Assembly: GCF_009689005.1 (NCBI RefSeq)
Contig: NZ_AP021879.1
Location: 6,697,501 to 6,761,500, forward strand
Origin: Desulfosarcina ovata subsp. ovata
Lineage (GTDB): Bacteria; Desulfobacterota; Desulfobacteria; Desulfobacterales; Desulfosarcinaceae
Direction of reading: 5' to 3'
DNA length: 64,000 bases
Both the position numbers and the translations under genes were made by a program. Below, piece by piece: positions 44,602-53,124 of the stretch (positions within the stretch are counted from its first letter, which is position 1; each line of letters begins with the position of its first letter). The notes under the pieces are model-generated. The model had not been told where the DNA came from. It was given only the letters and a program-made list of their open reading frames with translations, and made no database searches.

Positions 44602-45450
44602 TTGACCGACAGTGTTCCCACGGTTGAAAGAGACGCGGCCGATCCGCGTATTCCCAAAAGGTTCCCGGAGCCATGGGCATCGGACTGGGGCCAGGATGGT
44701 TACGGCGTTTGGATGGCCTTCAGGTACCAGGGCATTCGTCATGGATTCCGTTGGATCATGCCGGGCTGGTTCATGATGGGCTCCCTCGATACTGAACCCG
44801 AGCGGTTTGATAATGAGCACCAGCACGAGGTGCTTCTTACCCAGGGGTACTGGCTTGCGGAAACGGCCTGCACCCAGGCGCTTTGGCAAGCAGTGATGGG
44901 CAAGAATCCCAGTCGCTTCAAGGGGGACGATCGTCCGGTGGAAAATGTCAACTGGGACGATTGCCAAGACTTCATCGAAAAGCTCAATGCCGTAATTCCA
45001 GGGATGGACGTGGGGCTTCCCACCGAAGCGCAGTGGGAATACGCCTGCCGGGCGGGAACGACGACGCCGTTTCATTTCGGGGAAACCATCGGCACCGATC
45101 AGGCCAACTTTGATGGAAACTATCCATACAACTACGGACCCAAGGGAGAATATCGTGAGGAAACGGTATCGGTGAAGACATTCCCCTGCAATGATTGGGG
45201 ACTCTATGAGATGCACGGCAATGTCTGGGAGTGGTGCGCGGATTGGTATGGACCATATCCTGAGGAGGCGTCTGTCGACCCGACCGGACCTGATGAAGGC
45301 GACGGCCGTGTCCTGCGCGGCGGTTCCTGGATCGGCAACGGCAGGAACGTGCGCTCTGCCTACCGTTACAGGAACGCGCCTGATGCTCGCAACGACGACA
45401 GCGGCTTGCGGCTTGCCCGAGGTCAGACAGCCGGTCCAGTAACAAGATAG
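44602..45450 (+). CDS. FGE-sulfatase (C-type-lectin-like) protein, DGR target 2
   Basis: A 282-residue protein that is essentially the last module of target 1 as a separate gene. It begins with WASDWGQDGYGVWMAFRYQG and continues into the FGE-sulfatase domain (HGFRWIMPGWFMMGSLDTEP to the end). Start is TTG at 44602 with GGAG 6 bases upstream; no ATG lies in the open part of the frame. Residues 235-273 are encoded by variable repeat 2. There is no signal peptide, so like target 1 it should be cytosolic. It may compete with or replace the sensor end of target 1, or act as a free receptor. Confidence 0.88.
   Translation: MTDSVPTVERDAADPRIPKRFPEPWASDWGQDGYGVWMAFRYQGIRHGFRWIMPGWFMMGSLDTEPERFDNEHQHEVLLTQGYWLAETACTQALWQAVMGKNPSRFKGDDRPVENVNWDDCQDFIEKLNAVIPGMDVGLPTEAQWEYACRAGTTTPFHFGETIGTDQANFDGNYPYNYGPKGEYREETVSVKTFPCNDWGLYEMHGNVWEWCADWYGPYPEEASVDPTGPDEGDGRVLRGGSWIGNGRNVRSAYRYRNAPDARNDDSGLRLARGQTAGPVTR
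45305..45421 (+). repeat. DGR variable repeat VR2
   Basis: This 117-nt segment aligns without gaps to the template. It differs at 7 positions, all of them template adenines (for example AAC to GGC, AAC to TAC twice, GAA to GCT, AAC to GAC). The right border is GAGGTCAGACAGCCGGT as in VR1. Confidence 0.95.
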
Positions 45451-45452
45451 AC

Positions 45453-45477
45453 GTTGGGTTGAGGGACGAAACCCAAC
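45453..45477. repeat. GTTGGGTT...AACCCAAC hairpin downstream of VR2
   Basis: An 8-bp stem with a 9-base loop, of the same repeat family as at 31.3 and 33.8 kb, starting 31 bases after VR2. It could act as a terminator between the convergent genes, or supply the hairpin that DGR targets often have after the variable repeat. Confidence 0.55.
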
Positions 45478-45503
45478 CCGGCCCATGCTCAAATGAAATA
45501 GCC

Positions 45504-46625
45504 TTATTCCAGTGTTTTCTTGAAACGCGATACCGCCAGACCAAGAAAACCGCCTGCCAGAAAAGTCAGTGTACCCAGGGGCATCCACAGGATGCGAACG
45601 CCCACCCCCTTGACCACAATGCCGTGCAGAATCTGCAGGAACCAGCGCATGGGGTTGAGGATGGTGAGCCACTGGACGGTCTCCGGCATATTGCGGATGG
45701 GGAAGATGAACCCGCTGAGCAGGATGGCCGGCACGAGGATGAAAAAGGCGGTCAGCAGCGCCTGCTGCTGGGTTCGGGCAGTAACGCTGACCAACAGGGC
45801 CATTCCCAGGTTGCCGAGGATGTAGATCGTTGCCGCGGCGTAAAGCAGAGTCAGGCTGCCGTGGATGCGGATGCCGAAGATCAGGCGGGCGATGACGAAC
45901 ATCAGGGTCATGGTCAATATACCGGTCAATAGAAACGGCAGGGTTTTGCCGACGATGAACTCCACCCGCCGGATGGGTGTGACCATGACCTGCTCGATGG
46001 TGCCGATCTCCTTTTCGCGCACGATGGCCATGGAGGTGAGCATCAGGCCGATCAGGATCAGCATGACGGCAATCAGGCCGGGAATGTAGTAGTATTTGCT
46101 CTCCAGGTTGGGATTGTACCACGTCCGGGTACGCATCTCCACGATCCCGCCGGCAACCGCAACCGTGCCACCGCCTTCAGCGGCCATGCGCCGGTTGAAA
46201 TGCGTGGCTGCCTGGTTGGCGTAGTTGAAGGTGATGGCCGCATCGTTGCTCAGCGTGCCGTCCACCAGCAACTGGACGGAAACGGTTTTGTTTTCCCGCA
46301 GGCGCGCGCTGAAGTTTTGCGGAATGCGGAGCACCGCGCGCACCCGGCCGGCGTCGAGCAATTCCTGTACGTCCCGGTCGGTGGCCAGACGGTGGGTGAC
46401 GGCAAAGTAGTTGCCACCGGTAAACTCATCCACTAGAAGGCGGCTGGCCGGGGTATTGTCCGGGTCGACCACGGCCGTGGCGATCTCCTTGACGTCCGTG
46501 GTCAGGGCAAAGGCCAGGACGGTCATCTGCACCAGGGGCATGGCCAGTACCACTATGCGCATGCGCACGTCCCTGAACATCTGCAGGAATTCCTTGACCA
46601 GTATCTGACGAATGCGCAGGATCAT
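45504..46625 (-). CDS. ABC-2 type exporter permease (YbhR-like)
   Basis: I start at the ATG at 46625 (373 residues, MILRIRQILVKEFLQMFRDV), which overlaps the preceding stop (ATGA); longer in-frame sequence upstream lies within that gene. There is one N-terminal membrane helix, a large periplasmic domain and five C-terminal helices with the ABC-2 motif (REKEIGTIEQVMVTPIRRVE). It forms the channel of a drug or envelope-component exporter together with the other permease. Confidence 0.9.
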   Translation of the reverse strand: MILRIRQILVKEFLQMFRDVRMRIVVLAMPLVQMTVLAFALTTDVKEIATAVVDPDNTPASRLLVDEFTGGNYFAVTHRLATDRDVQELLDAGRVRAVLRIPQNFSARLRENKTVSVQLLVDGTLSNDAAITFNYANQAATHFNRRMAAEGGGTVAVAGGIVEMRTRTWYNPNLESKYYYIPGLIAVMLILIGLMLTSMAIVREKEIGTIEQVMVTPIRRVEFIVGKTLPFLLTGILTMTLMFVIARLIFGIRIHGSLTLLYAAATIYILGNLGMALLVSVTARTQQQALLTAFFILVPAILLSGFIFPIRNMPETVQWLTILNPMRWFLQILHGIVVKGVGVRILWMPLGTLTFLAGGFLGLAVSRFKKTLE

Positions 46626-47743
46626 AGTTTCAGCTTCATCCGGCGGTGGCAGAGCAGCACCATTACGGCAGCGTAGATGGTGAGCAGAACCATGTTGAGG
46701 CCGAGAATTTCCAGGCCGATGCCCTTGAGAAAAATACCCCGGAGCAGGGCGATAAAATAGCGCGCCGGCACGATAAACGTGATCGCCTGGATGGCCACGG
46801 GCATGTTGTAGATGCCGAAGACGAATCCCGAGAGCAATAACGTTGGCAGATAGCCGGTGAACAGGGCGATCTGGTTGGCCAGTACCTGGCTTTTCAGATT
46901 GATGCTCAGCAAAAGGCCCAGGAACAGGGCGCCGGTGAGAAAGACCGATGCCGAAAGAAACAAGAGGGCCGTGCTGCCTCTTAAGGGTACGCCATAAATC
47001 CAGTGTCCCATGGCCACGGCAATGGCCACATCGGCCAGGCCGATGACAAAGTAGGGCACCACCTTGCCCAGCACCAGTTCCGGAACCCGGATCGGTGTAC
47101 TGATCAGCTGTTCCATGGTACCGGTCTCCCACTCGCGGGCAATGGTGACGCTGGTCAGCATGGCGGCAATGACCACCATCACCAGGGCGATGATGCCGGG
47201 AATGATCACATTGCGGCTCTCCATCTCCGGGTTGTACCAGGCGCGGGGTTCCAGAGTGATCCGACCCGTGCCGCTTTGCAAAGATCGGCGCACCACTTTC
47301 AGACGGCTGTTGTAAATGGTGCTGACGGCATCCAGATAGCCGGCCGCCAGGGTGGCGTTGTTGGCGTCGGCACCGTCGATCAAGGCCTGGATGGTTACCG
47401 GCCGGCCGGCGCGGACACGATCGGAAAAGTCGGCCGGGATCACCAGCGCCACCATGATCCGGCCCGCATCGAGCAGGTCGCCCAGGTCGCGGTAATTGTC
47501 TGTGGCATGGTCCACCGAAAAATAGGCCGAACCGTCAAGGAGGCTGACCAATTCGCGGCTTTCGGCGGTCTGCGACCGGTCCCAGACAGCCGTGGGCACG
47601 TGCTTGAGGTCCATGGTCAGCGCATAGCCGAACAGGGCGATGAGCAGCATGGGAATGGCGATGGCCAGCACCAGGCTGCGCCAGTCGCGCAAGACATGAA
47701 TGAATTCCTTGCGGGCCACGGCCACGAATCGCTGCCATTTCAT
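46622..47743 (-). CDS. ABC-2 type exporter permease (YbhS-like)
   Basis: A 373-residue permease with the same layout as its neighbour: N-terminal helix (DWRSLVLAIAIPMLLIALFG), periplasmic domain, and a helical C-terminal part with AREWETGTMEQLISTPIRVP. The two permeases are paralogues that act as a heterodimer. It follows the ATPase gene by 36 bases. Confidence 0.9.
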   Translation of the reverse strand: MKWQRFVAVARKEFIHVLRDWRSLVLAIAIPMLLIALFGYALTMDLKHVPTAVWDRSQTAESRELVSLLDGSAYFSVDHATDNYRDLGDLLDAGRIMVALVIPADFSDRVRAGRPVTIQALIDGADANNATLAAGYLDAVSTIYNSRLKVVRRSLQSGTGRITLEPRAWYNPEMESRNVIIPGIIALVMVVIAAMLTSVTIAREWETGTMEQLISTPIRVPELVLGKVVPYFVIGLADVAIAVAMGHWIYGVPLRGSTALLFLSASVFLTGALFLGLLLSINLKSQVLANQIALFTGYLPTLLLSGFVFGIYNMPVAIQAITFIVPARYFIALLRGIFLKGIGLEILGLNMVLLTIYAAVMVLLCHRRMKLKL

Positions 47744-47779
47744 CGACGGCCCCTTTTGGGGTGGCTTTTGCCGGCCATG

Positions 47780-49726
47780 TCAGGGGTGTTGGGTTGACCC
47801 ATTGCGACGATCCTCTTTTTCGATCAGGGAGACGAAAACATCCTCCATGGTGGGAACGATCGATTCCACAGTGACATCGCTGCGACCCAGGCGGTCGAGC
47901 AGGTGTTTGATTTGACGGGTGGCTGCGGCCTCATCATCCACTTTCAGGTGCAGACCAGCGCCGAACAGGGCTACATCCCGAACCCCCTCAACGGCCGCCA
48001 GGGGATCCAGAAGATCCTGGGGGGCCGGGCAACGCAAATCGAGGATGGTTTCCTCCACCAACCGCTCTTTCAGCTCCCGGGGAGAACCCAGGGCAATCAT
48101 GCGGCCCTGGTAGATCAGGGACACGCGGTCGCAATATTCGGCCTCTTCCATGTAATGGGTGGTGACGAAGACGGTGCGGCCGCGACCGGCCATGTCGTAG
48201 ATCAGATCCCAGAAGCGCCGCCGGCTCAAGGGGTCCACCCCGCTGGTGGGTTCGTCCAGGAAGATGATCGGCGGCCGGTGCAGGATGGCGCAGGCCAGGG
48301 AGAGCCGCTGTTTCCATCCGCCGGCCAATAGCCGGGCCGGCTGCGCCTCGCTCCCTTCCAGTCCGGCCATGGAGAGGGCCCACTGTTTGCGGTCGGTCAG
48401 GTGCGCGCCGCTCAGTCCGTAAATGCCGCCGTAAAAATCGATATTTTCCGAAACCGTGAGATCTTCGTAAAGCGAAAATTTCTGGCTCATGTAACCGATC
48501 TGCTGTTTGATGGCCTCGGCCTGGCCAACGATTTCACACCCAGCCACCCGGCCGCCGCCGGCAGATGGGCTGAGCAATCCACAGAGCATGCGGATCGTGG
48601 TGCTTTTGCCGGCACCGTTGGGGCCGAGGAATCCGAAAATTTCACCGGTCTCCACGCTCAGGTTGAGGCGGTCCACGGCAACAAAATCACCGAAGCGCCG
48701 GGTCAGATCGGTGACCTGGACGGCGATGGCAGCAGTGTCGGGGGTGGGGACCGGCGTCTGGCTGGAGACGATGTCCGAAACGCGTTCGTTAGGCGAGGCG
48801 ACCATATTGACGAAGACATCCTCGAGTGTGGGGGCGATGGTTCGGATCTCCTGGACCGGGATGTTTTCGTGCGCCAGGATCCGGGTGGCATTTCGCGTGG
48901 CCGCCTGCGGATCCTGGCAGACAATGTGAACGCTATCCCCATAAAGATCCACGCTGGTGACATCGGCAAGCCGGTCGTGCAGGATGCGGCTGGCTCGGCG
49001 GCTCTGGGCACTGCGGACCGATAAAATCCGCCCTGCAAAGGATTGGCGAACCTGGTCCGGGCGGCCTTCGGCCAGCAGGCGTCCCTGATCCATCAGGCCG
49101 ATGCGGTTGCAGCGCTCGGCCTCGTCCAGGTAGGCGGTGGTCACCAGGATGGCCACGCCGGCCTTGAGCATGCGGTAGAGGATGCGCCAGAAATCCCGTC
49201 GGCTGACCGGATCCACGCCGTTGGTGGGCTCGTCCAGCAGCAGCACCTCGGGGGTGTGGATCAGGGCACAGATCAGCTGCAGCTTCTGCTTCATGCCGCC
49301 GGAAAGATTGCCGGCCAGCCGTTTGCGGAACGGACGCATATTGGAGAAATCGAGCAATTCGTCAAGCCTTGCCCGGTGTGCCCGGCGGGTCATGCCGTAC
49401 AGGTCGGCGTAGAAGCGGATGTTTTCATCCACGGTCAGGTCGGGGTAGAGGCCGAAGCGCTGGCTCATGTAGGCCAGATGGGTTTTGACGGTTGCGCTTT
49501 GGGCCGGCAGCTCGCACCCGGCCACCCGCACGCGTCCGCCGGAAGGATCCAGCAGGCCGGCCAGCATGCGCAGGGTCGTGGTTTTGCCGGCGCCGTCCGG
49601 GCCCACCAGTCCGTAAATTTCACCGGCGGAAACCGTGAGCGAAAGCCCGTCCACCGCCGCCAGGTCGCCGAATTGGCGGGTCACCTGCTCGGCCACGATG
49701 GCCGGCGGGTCCGCCGGACGATTCAC
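47780..49726 (-). CDS. ABC exporter ATPase with two nucleotide-binding domains (YbhF-like)
   Basis: A 648-residue protein carrying two ABC ATPase domains. The first (about 1-300) has GPDGAGKTT, NLSGGMKQKLQL and LLLDEPTNGVD. The second (about 335-640) has GPNGAGKST and FLDEPTSGVD, but its signature reads LLAGGWKQRLSL instead of LSGG. Similar degeneracy is seen in YbhF-type proteins, so only some composite sites may hydrolyse ATP. It overlaps the HlyD-like gene by four bases. Confidence 0.9.
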   Translation of the reverse strand: MNRPADPPAIVAEQVTRQFGDLAAVDGLSLTVSAGEIYGLVGPDGAGKTTTLRMLAGLLDPSGGRVRVAGCELPAQSATVKTHLAYMSQRFGLYPDLTVDENIRFYADLYGMTRRAHRARLDELLDFSNMRPFRKRLAGNLSGGMKQKLQLICALIHTPEVLLLDEPTNGVDPVSRRDFWRILYRMLKAGVAILVTTAYLDEAERCNRIGLMDQGRLLAEGRPDQVRQSFAGRILSVRSAQSRRASRILHDRLADVTSVDLYGDSVHIVCQDPQAATRNATRILAHENIPVQEIRTIAPTLEDVFVNMVASPNERVSDIVSSQTPVPTPDTAAIAVQVTDLTRRFGDFVAVDRLNLSVETGEIFGFLGPNGAGKSTTIRMLCGLLSPSAGGGRVAGCEIVGQAEAIKQQIGYMSQKFSLYEDLTVSENIDFYGGIYGLSGAHLTDRKQWALSMAGLEGSEAQPARLLAGGWKQRLSLACAILHRPPIIFLDEPTSGVDPLSRRRFWDLIYDMAGRGRTVFVTTHYMEEAEYCDRVSLIYQGRMIALGSPRELKERLVEETILDLRCPAPQDLLDPLAAVEGVRDVALFGAGLHLKVDDEAAATRQIKHLLDRLGRSDVTVESIVPTMEDVFVSLIEKEDRRNGSTQHP

Positions 49727-50910
49727 GGGGCCACCTCGATCATGGCGTCGGCGGGCATTCCCGGTTTGAGCACGCCGTCCGGATTGTCCAACTGGATCTT
49801 GATCCGGTAGACGAGGGTGGTGCGCTCCTTGAAAGTCTGAACCGACCGGGGAGTGAATTCGGCGGCACTGCTGATGAAGCTGACCCGGCCCTTCCAGGTT
49901 CGATCCGGGTAGGCGTCCACCGTTACCGACGCCGGCTGCCCGATGCGGATGCGGCCCAGATCGGCTTCGGCCACAAAGGCCCGCAGCCAGACATTGCGCA
50001 AATCGCCGATGGTGAGCACCGCGGTGCCGGGGTAGAGATAGCTGCCGGCCTCCGCCGAGGTGCTGAGTACCACGCCGTCAAAGGGGGCGGGCAGCCGGGT
50101 GTCATCGAGTTGCTGCCGGGCCACGGCCACACCGGCCGTGGCCGCCGCTTTTTTGGCCCGGGCCTGATCGATGACCTCCTTGCGCGGGCCGGCTTCCACC
50201 AGGGCGTAATCGGCCTCGGCCTGGGCCAGGGCCGAACGGGCCTGGCCAATCTGCTCCTGGCGGCTGCCCTCGCGCCGGAGGCTGAGGCGCTGTTCGGCCG
50301 CCTGCCGCCGCGATGTCGCCGCGGCCACGGCGTTCCGGGCAGCCTCCAGCCGGGTGCGTTGGGTGTCAAAGTCCTGTCGACTGACACCGCCTTCGGCGAA
50401 GACCGACCGATAGCGGGTGAAATCGGCCTGGGCCAGTTCCAGCTGGCTTTTCGCCGTGCGTTCGTCGGCTTTGGCCCGTTCAAGATCCGCGGCGGCTTCG
50501 GCGATTTCCTGGCTGCGGCTGCCGCTGAGCAGGTCGTCCAGATTCGCGCGGGCCTGCCTGACGCGTGCCCTGGCCCGCTGGATCTCCTGCGGGCGGCTGC
50601 CGGCCTCCAGTTCGGCCAGCACGGCGGCGGCGTAACCGGTGTCGGCGAGCGCCTTTTGCAATTGGATCTCAAGGTCCGTGTCATCCAGTTCGGCCACGAC
50701 CTGGTTGCGGGTTACCGTATCCCCTTCCTCCACCAAACGCTGCCTGAGGCGGCCGGCGACTTTGAAGGCCAGGTCCACCTGGGTGATATCGATGTTGCCG
50801 GACAATTGCAGTTCGCCCCTACCGGTATCCGGCTTCAGAAAAGCGCTATAAATTCCAACCGCCAGGATAACGATGGCCACGGGGATGATGATGCCCAGGC
50901 GTTTTTTCAT
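49723..50910 (-). CDS. HlyD-family membrane fusion protein
   Basis: Start at the ATG at 50910 (395 residues, MKKRLGIIIPVAIVILAVGI), which overlaps the TetR stop; the longer open frame upstream runs through the TetR gene. One N-terminal membrane helix is followed by a lipoyl-like half, a long coiled coil (about 90-240, rich in Ala, Arg, Gln) and a beta-barrel C-terminal half (LPAPFDGVVLSTSAEAGSYL). It links the inner-membrane exporter to the outer membrane. Confidence 0.9.
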   Translation of the reverse strand: MKKRLGIIIPVAIVILAVGIYSAFLKPDTGRGELQLSGNIDITQVDLAFKVAGRLRQRLVEEGDTVTRNQVVAELDDTDLEIQLQKALADTGYAAAVLAELEAGSRPQEIQRARARVRQARANLDDLLSGSRSQEIAEAAADLERAKADERTAKSQLELAQADFTRYRSVFAEGGVSRQDFDTQRTRLEAARNAVAAATSRRQAAEQRLSLRREGSRQEQIGQARSALAQAEADYALVEAGPRKEVIDQARAKKAAATAGVAVARQQLDDTRLPAPFDGVVLSTSAEAGSYLYPGTAVLTIGDLRNVWLRAFVAEADLGRIRIGQPASVTVDAYPDRTWKGRVSFISSAAEFTPRSVQTFKERTTLVYRIKIQLDNPDGVLKPGMPADAMIEVAP

Positions 50911-51608
50911 GGGGTCCCTCCATTCACGGAGCCGGCTTGGGCGGGAGCGTCCTTTGCACTCGCCAGGGTGTTGCGGACCGACGCGATTCCGGCCAGGGAA
51001 AAACGGGTGATGTGGTCGGTCAATGCGTTGATCGCGGATGCATCGGATGCATTCGTTCCTGCCAGGCGGGAGAGAATCGGGCGTGCCGTGGCATAGTGAA
51101 AGCACTGGCCGATCACGCTGATCTGGCAGCGCATGATTGCCTGCGGATTCGCCTCCGGTCCCAGTAATTCAGCAATGATGGCGGTGAGGATGGCGGCTGC
51201 GGGACGGATGAATTCGTTCACCAGATCATCCATGAACGGGGACGGGTCGGCCAGTTCCCGAGCCACCAGCTGCCCTTTGCCCGGGTAGCCGGAAAGCCCG
51301 TCGGGTGACAGCAGACGCAAAAGGGCGCCATTGATGAAGGCGCGCAGCCGCACATGGGGGGGCGACTGCGGCGTAACCCCGCTATCCACGGGATAGCGTG
51401 CGAAGGTCCGGGCGATCAGATCCGTCACCACCGTTTGGTAAAGCGACGTTTTGCTGCCGAAATAATAATTGATCGAGGCGATGTTGACACCCGCTGCGCG
51501 GCAGATTTCGCGGGTTGTGGCGGCCTTGTAGCCCACGCGGCCGAATACATCCCCGGCGGCATCCAGGATTTTTTGCTTGACCGATTTGTCATCTGAAACA
51601 TTTGGCAT
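50907..51608 (-). CDS. TetR-family regulator of the exporter operon (CecR-like)
   Basis: Start at the ATG at 51608 (233 residues, MPNVSDDKSVKQKILDAAGD); a longer frame begins 30 bases upstream. The N-terminal helix-turn-helix (ATTREICRAAGVNIASINYYFGSKTSLY) is classical TetR. The C-terminal part resembles the CecR/YbiH group, which controls YbhGFSR-type exporters, just as here. It is first in the five-gene operon and overlaps the HlyD gene by four bases, so it probably represses its own operon through the palindromic site at 51641-51674. Confidence 0.88.
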   Translation of the reverse strand: MPNVSDDKSVKQKILDAAGDVFGRVGYKAATTREICRAAGVNIASINYYFGSKTSLYQTVVTDLIARTFARYPVDSGVTPQSPPHVRLRAFINGALLRLLSPDGLSGYPGKGQLVARELADPSPFMDDLVNEFIRPAAAILTAIIAELLGPEANPQAIMRCQISVIGQCFHYATARPILSRLAGTNASDASAINALTDHITRFSLAGIASVRNTLASAKDAPAQAGSVNGGTP

Positions 51609-51640
51609 GGTATCTGTCTTGGGGTTGGATATGAACACAT

Positions 51641-51674
51641 GTTTAAATCAAATGATCTAAACAAATGATTAAAC
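51641..51674. promoter_or_regulatory. Probable TetR-family operator
   Basis: GTTTAAATCA and TGATTAAAC form an imperfect inverted repeat, and AAATGATCTAAAC / AAATGATTAAAC a direct repeat, about 33 bases before the regulator's start. This fits autoregulation. Confidence 0.55.
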
Positions 51675-51739
51675 CATGCGGGGAGATTCGTCAAGCGCAA
51701 AGACGAAGGGAAAAAAAGAACGGTGAGCGGAAAAAAATT

Positions 51740-51768
51740 TTGACATCCTGCGTCAAAAATATTTATAG
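51740..51768 (+). promoter_or_regulatory. Sigma70-type promoter of the small gene at 51831
   Basis: TTGACA (51740-51745) and TTATAG (51763-51768) are 17 bases apart. The inverted repeat TTTTGAC...GTCAAAA (51738-51758) overlaps it and may be an operator. Confidence 0.5.
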
Positions 51769-51830
51769 AGAACCATTGGTCTGTAACGGAAACGCACTCA
51801 TTCCAATCACAAAAAGAAAGGAAAAAAGCG

Positions 51831-52061
51831 ATGCACCACAGTTCAACAAAAGAAAAGCCAAAAATGGACCCGAATGTCGTCCTGATCAAGCCTGAGCAAT
51901 TCAGCAAAAATCCCGATGGCTCATGGTCTTCTAAACAAAACACGGACATTCAGAATGCTTTTGGAATTTATCGGATCAATCCGGGGATGACGTTTCGGAA
52001 AAATCAGTCCCATTGGGGGCTCGATATCGCCGCCCTTCTCGATCAGGAGGAGGCCAAATAG
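51831..52061 (+). CDS. Small protein of unknown function
   Basis: A 76-residue, polar protein (ends WGLDIAALLDQEEAK) with a good AGAAAGGA ribosome site and a plausible promoter upstream. No membrane segment, signal or known motif is visible. The central part (FGIYRINPGMTFRKNQSHWG) looks folded rather than random. It stands alone between the TetR gene and the radical SAM gene. I do not recognise it; reality rests on the upstream signals. Confidence 0.5.
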   Translation: MHHSSTKEKPKMDPNVVLIKPEQFSKNPDGSWSSKQNTDIQNAFGIYRINPGMTFRKNQSHWGLDIAALLDQEEAK

Positions 52062-52146
52062 ATTCCGTCCGGAAATCGGCCCACTGGGTCGTGATCACGG
52101 CCTGACCAAAAATGTTGGCGGATAGGGAAAAAAGCAAAATGGAAGC

Positions 52147-52182
52147 CCTGCCATGGCCAAAACCACGCTTTGGCCATAGCAG
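52147..52182 (-). terminator. Strong hairpin after the radical SAM gene
   Basis: CCTGC-C-ATGGCCAAA pairs with TTTGGCCAT-A-GCAGG, giving 14 base pairs with one mismatch. It lies 15 bases beyond the minus-strand radical SAM gene and is followed on that strand by T-rich sequence a little further on. It could also end transcription of the small plus-strand gene. Confidence 0.5.
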
Positions 52183-52197
52183 GAAAACAGTAACTGC

Positions 52198-53124
52198 TCA
52201 GCTGCCGCTGTACTGTTTCCCCTGCCAGGTGTTGCGCTCCCGGAAAAGATCATGGATCATCTCCAGGGTTTCCCGTTTCTCAAGGGACCAGGCCGGGGCG
52301 ACCAGTTCGTTGGGGTGGGGGTCGCCGGTGAGGCGCTGGATGATCATGGTTTCCGGGAGCCGTTCGATGAATGCGCAGACCCGGTCCACATATTCGCGCT
52401 GCTCCAGGCAGTGGTAGCGGCCGTCGCGATAGAGTGCTTCCAGGGCGGTTCCCCGCACCACATAAAGCAGATGCAGCTTGAGGCCGTCGATGCCCATATC
52501 GGCAATGATATCGGCGGTGTCGAGCATGTCCCGGCGGGATTCGCCGGGCAGCCCCAGGATGACGTGGGCGCAGATGTTGATGCCGCGGTGGCGTGTGGCG
52601 GCGACCGCCTTTTCGAAACAGGCAAAATCGTGACCCCGGTTGATCAGGGCCAGGGTGCGATCGTGGGCGCTCTGCAGGCCGTACTCGATCCAGATGAGAC
52701 GGCTGCGGGCATATTCCTCGAGCAGGTCCAGCACGTCGCCGGTCACACAATCCGGCCGGGTGCCGATGGCCAGCCCCACCACTCCCTCCACGGCCAGGGC
52801 TTCATCATAAATCGCCTTGAGCCGGTCAAACGGGGCGTAGGTGTTGGTGAAGGACTGGAAATAGGCCATCAGCCGGTTGGTCTTGAAACGCCGGGCGATG
52901 CGCGTCTTGCTGCGCTCGATCTGCTGGCCGATCGATATTCCCTGTTGATGGGCACCGGTGCCCGACCCCCTGGCGTTGCAGTAGATGCATCCGCCGGTGG
53001 AGAGGGTGCCGTCGCGGTTGGGGCAGCTCAGCCCGGCATCGACGGTGACTTTGTGCACCCGGCCGCCGAACAGGCCGCGGAAGTAAGTATTCAGATCCCG
53101 ATATGGTTTTTCAGGCATCATCAT
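52198..53124 (-). CDS. Radical SAM protein (TIGR01212/YhcC family)
   Basis: A 308-residue radical SAM enzyme. The cluster-binding motif is in SCPNRDGTLSTGGCIYCNAR, with the wider Cys spacing of the YhcC family. Downstream motifs (GTRPDCVTGDVLDLLEEY, IWIEYGLQSAHDRTLALINR, CAHVILGLPGE) complete the TIM barrel. The reaction is not established for this family. It begins with two or three Met codons; the first is used here. It is divergent to mnmG. Confidence 0.9.
   Translation of the reverse strand: MMMPEKPYRDLNTYFRGLFGGRVHKVTVDAGLSCPNRDGTLSTGGCIYCNARGSGTGAHQQGISIGQQIERSKTRIARRFKTNRLMAYFQSFTNTYAPFDRLKAIYDEALAVEGVVGLAIGTRPDCVTGDVLDLLEEYARSRLIWIEYGLQSAHDRTLALINRGHDFACFEKAVAATRHRGINICAHVILGLPGESRRDMLDTADIIADMGIDGLKLHLLYVVRGTALEALYRDGRYHCLEQREYVDRVCAFIERLPETMIIQRLTGDPHPNELVAPAWSLEKRETLEMIHDLFRERNTWQGKQYSGS

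Noticed and set aside
46626..47132. Long N-terminal extension of the exporter permease starting at 47132
   Set aside because: The extension lies antiphase within the other permease gene and has no membrane-protein character; the ATG at 46625 overlapping the previous stop is the natural start.
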